The notes under the pieces are model-generated. The model had not been told where the DNA came from. It saw only the letters and a list, made by a program, of their open reading frames with translations, and searched no databases. 64,000 nt of DNA from CF-167 sp963695195 (GTDB taxonomy: Bacteria; Chloroflexota; Limnocylindria; QHBO01). Below, piece after piece: positions 16,396 to 23,026 of this stretch (its first letter is position 1; the number at the start of each line of letters is the position of its first letter). A program made the translations under genes and the position numbers. Location: positions 868,001-932,000 of the forward strand of contig CAVOGE010000007.1 in NCBI GenBank assembly GCA_963695195.1, in the 5' to 3' direction.

Positions 16396-17835
16396 ATGAC
16401 GGGGATCGCCGTCGAGGCCCGCGGCTGGGGTTGGCGGCACCCCGGCCGGCGCGACTGGGCTCTTCGCGGCGTTGACCTGCGCATTGCGCCTGGGGAGCGG
16501 GTGCTCCTCCTCGGACCGTCCGGCTCGGGCAAGTCGACGCTGCTTGCCGCGATGGCCGGGCTGCTGGCGGGCGGGGATTCGGAGGGGGAGCTCGTCGTGG
16601 ATGGTCTCCCGCCGCGCGAGACCCGCGACCGCGTCGGGATCCTCTTCCAGGACCCGGAGTCGCAGATCGTGATGGCGCGCGCCGGCGACGAGGTCGCCTT
16701 CGGACTCGAGAACCGATGCGTCCCGCAACCCGAGATCTGGCCACGAGTCGACGGAGCGCTCGCCGAAGTCGGCTTCCCCTACGGCCGCGACCGCGCGACC
16801 GACGCCCTGTCCGGTGGGGAGCAGCAGCGGCTCGCCCTGGCCGCCACCATCGCCCTGCGCCCCGACCTCCTGCTCCTCGACGAGCCGACCGCCAACCTCG
16901 ACCCCGACGGCGCCGCGCTCCTGACGGCGGCGTTGCGGCGCGTTGCGGCCGATGCGCCGTCGAGGACCCTGGTGATGGTCGAACACCGTGTGGCGGCGGC
17001 CCTCCCGCTGGTGGATCGCGCGGTCGTGCTGCAGGCGGGCGGCGGAGTGATCGCCGATGGCCCTCCACGCGAGGTCTTTGCCCGGCTGGGCGACGAGCTG
17101 GCGGCCGCGGGGGTCTGGGTGCCCGGCCATCCGCTGCCGCGCTCGCGACGCCGATCAGACATGGCGCAGGAGCCGCTGCTTATCGCCGAGGAGGCCGGCT
17201 ACCGATACCCGGGCGAGCGCACGGCGGCACTTGGCGGCGTGAGCCTGGAGCTGCGCTCGGGTGAGGCGCTGGCGGTGACCGGCGCGAACGGCTCCGGGAA
17301 GACGACGCTGGCGCTCCTGCTCGGCGGCCTGCTGCGACCGACCACCGGGAGTGTGCTCGCCACGCCGCTCCTGGCCGGGGCCCTCGGGAGTGACCCCGGG
17401 CGGTGGTCCGCTCGTCGCCTGGCGGCCCGCGTCGGGTCGGTCTTCCAGGATCCGGAGCACCAGTTCCTGACCGGTCGCGTGGTGGATGAGCTGACGATCG
17501 GTCCCCTGCGGGCCGGAACGGAGAGCGCCACCGCCCGGGGTCGCGCGGACGAGCTGCTGGCACGCCTCCACCTCGCCCACCTGGCCGAAGCGAACCCGTT
17601 CACGCTGTCCGGCGGCGAGAAGCGGCGTCTCTCGGTGGCGACCGCGCTGGCAGCCGGGCCAGCGATCCTGATCCTGGACGAGCCGACCTTCGGGCAGGAC
17701 CGGCGAACCGCGGTCGGGCTGCTGGATCTGCTGGCCGCGCAGCGCGATGCCGGGACCGCGATCTGCTTCGTCACGCACGACGCGGCCTTCGCCGAGGCGC
17801 TCGCCGATCGCACGCTGCGGCTGTCGTCGCCATGA
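16396..17835 (+). CDS. ykoD: Thiamine ECF transporter ATPase, fused double ABC domain (YkoD)
   Basis: 479 aa with two complete ABC ATPase domains in one chain. Domain 1 (residues 5-235) has Walker A GPSGSGKST, Q-loop FQDPESQ, signature LSGGEQQR and Walker B LLLLDEP. Domain 2 (about 258-478) has GANGSGKTT, FQDPEHQ, LSGGEKRR and ILILDEP. FQDPExQ is a hallmark of ECF-type ATPases. It powers uptake by YkoE with YkoC. The gene follows ykoE after 7 nt and overlaps the next gene by ATGA. Confidence 0.94.
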   Translation: MTGIAVEARGWGWRHPGRRDWALRGVDLRIAPGERVLLLGPSGSGKSTLLAAMAGLLAGGDSEGELVVDGLPPRETRDRVGILFQDPESQIVMARAGDEVAFGLENRCVPQPEIWPRVDGALAEVGFPYGRDRATDALSGGEQQRLALAATIALRPDLLLLDEPTANLDPDGAALLTAALRRVAADAPSRTLVMVEHRVAAALPLVDRAVVLQAGGGVIADGPPREVFARLGDELAAAGVWVPGHPLPRSRRRSDMAQEPLLIAEEAGYRYPGERTAALGGVSLELRSGEALAVTGANGSGKTTLALLLGGLLRPTTGSVLATPLLAGALGSDPGRWSARRLAARVGSVFQDPEHQFLTGRVVDELTIGPLRAGTESATARGRADELLARLHLAHLAEANPFTLSGGEKRRLSVATALAAGPAILILDEPTFGQDRRTAVGLLDLLAAQRDAGTAICFVTHDAAFAEALADRTLRLSSP

Positions 17836-18599
17836 TCCGCTTCGCGCCCATTCGACCCGACGCGGCGGCCCCCCTGCCACGCGCGAACCCGATCGCCAAG
17901 CTGATCGCCGCGGTGGTCCTGATGGCCGTGCTCTTCGTCTCGGCCGACCCGCTCAGCGCCGCGCTGGTGCTCACCGGCCTGGCGGTCTGCGTCCCGCTCA
18001 CCGGCGTGCGGCCGCGCGACCTGTTGGCGCGAACCTGGCCGCTCCTGCTGGCGGCGGTATCGGTTGGCGTGTTGAACGTGGTCCTCGGCTCGAGTGGTCC
18101 GGGTGCCGATGGCTGGTCTGCCGGCATCGGGCTCGGGCTGCGGCTGCTGGCGATTGCGCTCTCGGGAGTGCTGGCGCTGGTGACCACTGACCCCACCGAC
18201 CTGGCCGATGCGCTGCAGCAGCAGGCGCGTCTCTCGCCACGCGTGGCCATTGGCGCGCTGGCTGCCGCCAGGCTCCTGCCGATCCTCGCCGCCGAGTGGC
18301 AGATCCTGCGACTGGCTCGCCGCGCCCGGGGCGTGGAGGCTGGGCGCTCGCCGATTGCCGCGGGCCGAATGGCGCTCGGGATGCTGCTCGCCCTCTTGGT
18401 TGGGGCGGTCCGTCGTGCCACCCGGCTGGCCACCGCCATGGAGTCCCGTGGCTTCGGCGCCGAGCCCTGCCGGACCATTGCACGACCGACCCGGATGCTT
18501 GCCGCGGATTGGGGCTGGATCTCGGCCGCAATGCTCCTTGGCTTCGGGGCTGTCGCGTTGAGCCTCGCCGCAGGCAGCTGGCGCTTCGTCTTCGGCTAG
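17832..18599 (+). CDS. ykoC: Thiamine ECF transporter transmembrane (T) component, YkoC/EcfT family
   Basis: 255 aa with about six membrane segments. NPIAKLIAAVVLMAVLFVS near the N-terminus and the two short Ala-Arg-Gly helices (LRLARRARGVEAG about residue 160 and ATAMESRGFG about 200) are the coupling motifs of EcfT proteins that contact the ATPases. It is the last gene of the riboswitch-controlled operon. The next 184 nt contain only weak hairpins and no gene that I can see. Confidence 0.93.
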   Translation: MIRFAPIRPDAAAPLPRANPIAKLIAAVVLMAVLFVSADPLSAALVLTGLAVCVPLTGVRPRDLLARTWPLLLAAVSVGVLNVVLGSSGPGADGWSAGIGLGLRLLAIALSGVLALVTTDPTDLADALQQQARLSPRVAIGALAAARLLPILAAEWQILRLARRARGVEAGRSPIAAGRMALGMLLALLVGAVRRATRLATAMESRGFGAEPCRTIARPTRMLAADWGWISAAMLLGFGAVALSLAAGSWRFVFG

Positions 18600-18783
18600 G
18601 GCACGAATGCAGCGCTGCGCTCTGCATCGGAGCACTCCGACGGGGATTCGACGATCCGGGCCCGATTTCGTGGCCTTCCTGCACAGTACGGAGAATCCGG
18701 CCGGGATACGGACTCATATCGGTCCGTGTGCTCGGATACCGAGCGGCCAACCGTGTCAGGCGCAGGACTGACGAAGGGGCCGG

Positions 18784-20082
18784 TCAGATCGCCGCTTGCG
18801 CCGCGGTGAAGGGTCCCAGCCAGGTCGGCTCGTACTGCGTGCCGACGTAGCGGGCCGGCTCGAACGGAGCCAGGGAGAGGGTACGTGCTTCGCCCTCGGC
18901 GATCAGCTCGGCGAGGAGCAGCCCCATGATCGGCGCGTAGGGGAGGCCGTGGCCGGTCAGGCCACAGGCAAGGTAGCCGCCGGGGACCGGCGTTCCGTCC
19001 TCGGCCGGGAGTCGTCCCATCATCGGGATCTCGAGCGATGCGAAGTCGAGCAGCCCCGCCCAGCAGCGCACGATCCGGGCATCGGCTGCCCCTGGGTGGA
19101 GGCGCCCGAGGAGCCCGGCCAGCAGCGGGGGCACCGCCGGCGTCACGTCCAACGCGTAGGTGCCGATCCCCATCTCACGGTCCGCCACCGCGAAGCCGCC
19201 GATCAGCACCTCGCCGCTGCGCAACTGCCGCCAGTACTCGTTGCATTGGTTCATCTGATACCCCGGGCCAAGGATCGGCGGGATCGGCTCGGTCACGCAG
19301 ACGTGCTCGCGGATGGGGGTCAGGTTGGCGCGGATGTGTGGCACCAGGGCCGGGGTCCAGGCGTTGGTGGCGAGCAGCACCGCGCCTGCGCTCACCTCCC
19401 CGTGCGAGGTGGCCACACCGGCCACGCGGCCCGATCGCACGAGTACGTTCTCGACGCGCACCCCGGTCACGACCGATGCGCCGCGCGCCCGAGCGGCCGC
19501 GAGCAGCGCGTAGACCAGGTGGATGGGATGCACCTGACCATCGCGCGGCGTCCATTTCGCGCTGCGCACCTGGCTCAGGTCCATTCCGGGAGCGAGTTCA
19601 CCCATCCGATCGGGCCCGATGACCTCCACCTCCATCCCCTCCGCCGCCTGGATCGAGGCGATGTGGCGTCCATCGGCCTCCTCGGACTCGGTGGTGAAGA
19701 GGTCGAGTGAGCCGGTGCGATCCCAGTCCACGCCACCGGGGAGGACTCCGTCGAGCTCCTCGAGCAGGTCGAGTGAACGCATCGTGTAGTCGAGGATGGA
19801 GCGTCCCCCGGCCCGCTGGACAAGCTTCGTCACCCGCGCGAAGTGCCCTCCCAGGCCGGCGAGGGCCAGCCCTGCCAGGCGTCCGCTTGCGCCGCTGGCG
19901 GGAGCATTGGCGTCGATCACCAGCGGTCGCATCCCGGCCAGCGCCAGTCGGTAGGCCGCTGAGGCTCCGACCATTCCCGCTCCCACTACGACCACCTCGG
20001 CCGTGGCCGGCAGCTCGGCGTGCGGGTCGGGGGCGAAGGCGATCGACTCGGGGGGCGGTGCGAACCGCGGGACGGCGCTCAT
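18784..20082 (-). CDS. FAD-dependent oxidoreductase, DAO (glycine/sarcosine oxidase) family
   Basis: 432 aa from ATG 20082. The Rossmann FAD-binding motif is VVVVGAGMVGASAAYRLALAG (about residues 30-50). The body shows the DAO-family pattern of VHPIHLVYALLAAARARGASV and VLLATNAWTP, and the C-terminus closes with YLACGLTGHGLPYAPIMG, which binds the flavin. Such enzymes oxidise secondary or primary amino acids such as sarcosine, glycine or proline with oxygen. It faces the thiamine operon convergently; a ThiO-type glycine oxidase is possible but length and context fit a sarcosine-oxidase-like enzyme as well. Its promoter overlaps that of the divergent hydrolase gene. Confidence 0.88.
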   Translation of the reverse strand: MSAVPRFAPPPESIAFAPDPHAELPATAEVVVVGAGMVGASAAYRLALAGMRPLVIDANAPASGASGRLAGLALAGLGGHFARVTKLVQRAGGRSILDYTMRSLDLLEELDGVLPGGVDWDRTGSLDLFTTESEEADGRHIASIQAAEGMEVEVIGPDRMGELAPGMDLSQVRSAKWTPRDGQVHPIHLVYALLAAARARGASVVTGVRVENVLVRSGRVAGVATSHGEVSAGAVLLATNAWTPALVPHIRANLTPIREHVCVTEPIPPILGPGYQMNQCNEYWRQLRSGEVLIGGFAVADREMGIGTYALDVTPAVPPLLAGLLGRLHPGAADARIVRCWAGLLDFASLEIPMMGRLPAEDGTPVPGGYLACGLTGHGLPYAPIMGLLLAELIAEGEARTLSLAPFEPARYVGTQYEPTWLGPFTAAQAAI

Positions 20083-20090
20083 CGGGAGCC

Positions 20091-20101
20091 GAGTGTACCC
20101 T
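20091..20101. promoter_or_regulatory. Overlapping divergent -10 boxes
   Basis: On the plus strand TACCCT (20096-20101) ends 6 nt before ATG 20108. On the minus strand TACACT (20097-20092) ends 9 nt before ATG 20082. The two boxes share the central TA, so one short A/T-containing core serves both divergent genes. Confidence 0.5.
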
Positions 20102-20107
20102 CGTGGC

Positions 20108-21088
20108 ATGCCCCGCTCCGAGGAGCTGCGCGTCCGAGCCGGTGAGGTCCATCTTGCCGGGGTGCTCACGCTGCCCGACGCACCACCACCGCCCGACCGG
20201 CGCGGTCGCTACCCGAATGCGCTCCTGCTGCCGTCCTGGCTGCCGCGCGATCGAGGGGGGCACTACGACCGGACCGGGCACCCGACCTGGTTCGGTCCCG
20301 CTCCGGTCGCTCCCGGCCTGCTGGAGCGCCTCGGCGACGCGTTGGCGGAGCGCGGCGTGGCGACGCTGCGCTGTGACGCGCGCGGCTGCGGTGTCTCCGA
20401 AGGGGTCTGGGAGGCGGCCGATCTGTTCACCCGGATCGACGACGCGCGCGACCAGCTGGCGGCCATGCGCGGCCACGGAGCGCTCGACCTGCGCCGAACC
20501 GGGATCGTCGGGCATGGGGAGGGGGCGACCCTGGCGATCGCGGTGGCCATCGCCGATCCGGTCATCTCGGCGCTGACCCTGGTGGGAGCCTCGGCTCGTT
20601 CGTGGCGCGACACGCTGCGACGCGCGGCTGCAACCCGCGGCCGCACCGGCACCGACAGAGAGCATCCACTGATCGCCGCCCTCGACCTGTGGAGCGAGGA
20701 TCTGCTGGAGCGCGCCGAGCGACGCGAGGCCTCGTTCGAGCTGCGCCTGCGCGGTGGCGAGCGGGTCACCCTGAACCTGTCCGCCATCGAGCAGGCGATC
20801 CACACACCGTCGCTCGCGCTCATCACCATGCTGCATCGGTCGGTGACGCTGGTGCACGGCACGGCGGACGTTTGGACCGATCCGGCCGAGTCGGCTCTCC
20901 TCGCCGACGGGCTCCGCGCCGCCGCGCCTGACGAACCACGGCCGCGACTGATCAGCATCCCCGGCGGCGGGCACGACCTGGCCGAGGCGAGTGACACCGT
21001 CATCGGCGATCTGGCCGATGACCTGGCTGCCCGGTTGATGCCGGGGGAGCTGCCCCCGGTGCTGGTCGCGATCGAGGAGATGGGGTGA
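20108..21088 (+). CDS. Alpha/beta hydrolase lacking the nucleophile serine
   Basis: 326 aa with the layout of the alpha/beta hydrolase (serine aminopeptidase/BAAT-like) fold: an N-terminal sheet, GVATLRCDARGCGVSEG (oxyanion region, about 83-99), the nucleophile elbow, VTLVHGTADVW with the acid and PGGGHDLAEA with the histidine. The elbow reads GHGEG (135-139) where active members have GHSEG, so the nucleophile is Gly137 and hydrolysis by the standard route is not expected. The gene overlaps the following peroxiredoxin region and is probably co-transcribed with it. Confidence 0.85.
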   Translation: MPRSEELRVRAGEVHLAGVLTLPDAPPPPDRRGRYPNALLLPSWLPRDRGGHYDRTGHPTWFGPAPVAPGLLERLGDALAERGVATLRCDARGCGVSEGVWEAADLFTRIDDARDQLAAMRGHGALDLRRTGIVGHGEGATLAIAVAIADPVISALTLVGASARSWRDTLRRAAATRGRTGTDREHPLIAALDLWSEDLLERAERREASFELRLRGGERVTLNLSAIEQAIHTPSLALITMLHRSVTLVHGTADVWTDPAESALLADGLRAAAPDEPRPRLISIPGGGHDLAEASDTVIGDLADDLAARLMPGELPPVLVAIEEMG

Positions 21089-21090
21089 GG

Positions 21091-21096
21091 TACGAT
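21091..21096 (+). promoter_or_regulatory. -10 box TACGAT of a likely leaderless promoter
   Basis: TACGAT ends 6 nt before the GTG at 21103, the preferred start of the peroxiredoxin gene, giving it its own transcript besides read-through from the hydrolase gene. Confidence 0.45.
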
Positions 21097-21102
21097 CCGC
21101 CC

Positions 21103-21567
21103 GTGAGTCTGCCGAACCCGGGCGACGCGGCCCCCGCATTCCGCATGACCGCCGACGACGGTCAGTTGGTTTCGACCGAGAGCCTCGCCGGACGGCGCTT
21201 CGTCCTCTACTTCTACCCGAAGGACGACACGCCCGGCTGCACCCGTCAGGCGTGCTCATTGCGCGACAACTGGGAACGGATGCAGGCCACCGGCGCCGAG
21301 ATCTTCGGCGTCTCGGTCGACTCGGTGGCGAGCCACGTGAAGTTCCGCGCCAAGTACGACCTGCCGTACCGCCTCCTCTCCGACGTGGGTCACGCAGTCG
21401 CCGAGGCGTTTGGCGTCTGGGTCGAGAAGACATTCCTGGGAAAGAGCTACATGGGGACCGAGCGAACAAGTTTCGTCATCGGTCCCGACGGGCGGATCGA
21501 GCACGTGCTGCCGCGCGTCAAGCCAGACGAGCACGTGGACCGGCTCCTGGAGTTGCTCGCCGCATGA
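21103..21567 (+). CDS. bcp: Thiol peroxidase, BCP/PrxQ type
   Basis: 154 aa from GTG 21103; a GTG 18 nt upstream (21085) is possible but adds residues absent from the family. The peroxidatic cysteine lies in FYPKDDTPGCTRQACSLRD, which also carries the second cysteine five residues later, as in BCP/PrxQ enzymes that reduce hydrogen peroxide and alkyl peroxides with thioredoxin. FGVSVDSVASHVKFRAKYDLPY is the usual core. The stop overlaps the next small gene by ATGA. Confidence 0.95.
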   Translation: MSLPNPGDAAPAFRMTADDGQLVSTESLAGRRFVLYFYPKDDTPGCTRQACSLRDNWERMQATGAEIFGVSVDSVASHVKFRAKYDLPYRLLSDVGHAVAEAFGVWVEKTFLGKSYMGTERTSFVIGPDGRIEHVLPRVKPDEHVDRLLELLAA

Positions 21568-21710
21568 TGTGGATCGCCATCGCCGTCGTCCTCGTCGCCT
21601 GGTTCGCCGGGCTCCTGCTCCAACTGGGTCCGCTGGTCAACCTGCTGCTCGTGCTGGCGGCGGTCCTCCTGGTGGTGCAGGTCATCAACGAGCGGGAGGA
21701 ACAGGCGTAG
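21564..21710 (+). CDS. Mini membrane protein, lmo0937/DUF5670-like
   Basis: 48 aa, nearly all hydrophobic, with two membrane segments (about residues 3-21 and 23-40) and a charged end (NEREEQA). Size and the GLLLQLGPLVNLLLVLAAVLL pattern resemble the small lmo0937-type proteins. Translation is coupled to the peroxiredoxin gene by an ATGA overlap, and its TAG shares one base with the GTG of the next small gene. Function unknown. Confidence 0.65.
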   Translation: MMWIAIAVVLVAWFAGLLLQLGPLVNLLLVLAAVLLVVQVINEREEQA

Positions 21711-21874
21711 TGGGGTGGGCCGGCCTCGCCTGGCGGGCGGCCCCGGTCGTCCTGGTGCTCGCCTGGCTGGTGGCCCTGATCGGCGGGTTCAGCGCCGGCG
21801 GCCTCGTCCACCTGCTGGTTCTGGGTGCGCTTGCCTCGCTTGCGTGGGACCCGACCAGGGGTCAAGCCGGCTAG
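21710..21874 (+). CDS. Second mini membrane protein, lmo0937/DUF5670-like
   Basis: 54 aa from GTG 21710, whose G is the last base of the previous stop (TAGTG). Two hydrophobic segments surround a GGFSAGGLVHLLVLGALASL core, which is close to the lmo0937-type consensus (G-x-x-x-GGxxHxLLV). It lies in tandem with the similar upstream protein, suggesting a duplicated pair or a two-subunit small membrane complex. Confidence 0.65.
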   Translation: MGWAGLAWRAAPVVLVLAWLVALIGGFSAGGLVHLLVLGALASLAWDPTRGQAG

Positions 21875-21931
21875 TCCTCCGCCCGTCCGCGACGGCCGAG
21901 GTGTCGCGCCCATCGGCTACGCTTGCGGTCC

Positions 21932-23023
21932 GTGAAACTCCTGCATTTCGCCGACCTCCATCTCGACGCGCCCTTCGCCTGGGCTACCCCCGCGGTGGCA
22001 CGAACGCGGCGCCAGAACCGACGCGAAACGCTGACGCGGGTGCTCGAACTGGCCGAGGCTGAGGCGGTCGACGCGATCCTGTGCGCCGGCGACCTGTTCG
22101 AGCACGACCGGTTCACGCCCGACACGATCGAGTTCCTGCGCGCGAGCTTCGCGCGGACCGATCGGCCCATCTATCTCGCGCCTGGCAACCACGACTGGTA
22201 TTCGCCCCGAAGCCCGTACGCGCTGGCGGCATGGTCGTCCAACGTGCACCTCTTCACGGAGGACCGCCTCACCCCGGTCACGCTCGCGGACGGGCTGACG
22301 CTGTGGGGTGCCGCGCACCGTGCTCCCGCCAACACCGATGGCTTCTTCGCCGGCTTCTCGACCGATCGCAGCGGCATCCACCTGGCGCTGGCGCACGCAT
22401 CGGAGCGCGGCGCGCTCGCTTTCCAGGAGTCGGGCAAGCAGCCGCATGCACCGTTCGACGCCGCCGAGCTGGAGGGGGCCGGGATCGCGCACGCGTTCCT
22501 CGGCCACTACCACGTCGCCCGTGATCGAGACCGCCACACGTATCCCGGCAACCCGGATCCGCTCGAATTCGGCGAATCGGCCGATCGGGGGGTGGTGATC
22601 GCCGTCGTCGCCGACGACGGAGGCATCACGCGGGTGCGCCATTCGGTCGCGGTGAGCGCCGTCCACGACGTCGACGTTTCGCTCGACGGCTGCCAGCATG
22701 CCGACGATGTCCGCGACCGCGTCGGGGCGGCGATCGCCGGTCTCGCGGGCTCGGTCCGCGTGACCCTCGCCGGCGAGGTGCCGGCCGCGTTGCCGATCAG
22801 CCCGCGTGAGCTGCAGTCACTCGGCGATCACCTCGACGGCCTGCTCGTTCGAAGCGGCTCCGTTCACCCCATGTACGACCTCGAGGCGATCCGCCACGAG
22901 GCGACCGTGCGCGGCCAGTTCGCGCGCGACACCGACGAGATCGAAGACGACGAGCGCCGCCGCCGCGTGCTGATCACCGGCTTGCGAGCCCTCGAGGGCC
23001 GCGCCGACCTCGAGGTCGCCTGA
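21932..23023 (+). CDS. SbcD/YhaO-like metallophosphoesterase (DNA repair exonuclease)
   Basis: 363 aa from GTG 21932, preceded by a TACGCT box 8 nt upstream. All metal-binding motifs of the calcineurin-like nuclease fold are present: FADLHLD at residues 6-12, CAGDLFEHD, APGNHDWY, LALAHASE and LGHYHVARD. The protein pairs with the ABC-type ATPase encoded 3 nt downstream, as SbcD/SbcC or YhaO/YhaN do, to process DNA ends and hairpins. The size and sequence resemble YhaO more than classical SbcD. Confidence 0.9.
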   Translation: MKLLHFADLHLDAPFAWATPAVARTRRQNRRETLTRVLELAEAEAVDAILCAGDLFEHDRFTPDTIEFLRASFARTDRPIYLAPGNHDWYSPRSPYALAAWSSNVHLFTEDRLTPVTLADGLTLWGAAHRAPANTDGFFAGFSTDRSGIHLALAHASERGALAFQESGKQPHAPFDAAELEGAGIAHAFLGHYHVARDRDRHTYPGNPDPLEFGESADRGVVIAVVADDGGITRVRHSVAVSAVHDVDVSLDGCQHADDVRDRVGAAIAGLAGSVRVTLAGEVPAALPISPRELQSLGDHLDGLLVRSGSVHPMYDLEAIRHEATVRGQFARDTDEIEDDERRRRVLITGLRALEGRADLEVA

Positions 23024-23026
23024 CCG

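Noticed and set aside
18600..18783. Gap after the thiamine operon searched for a small RNA or gene
   Set aside because: Only short imperfect hairpins and no supported frame.
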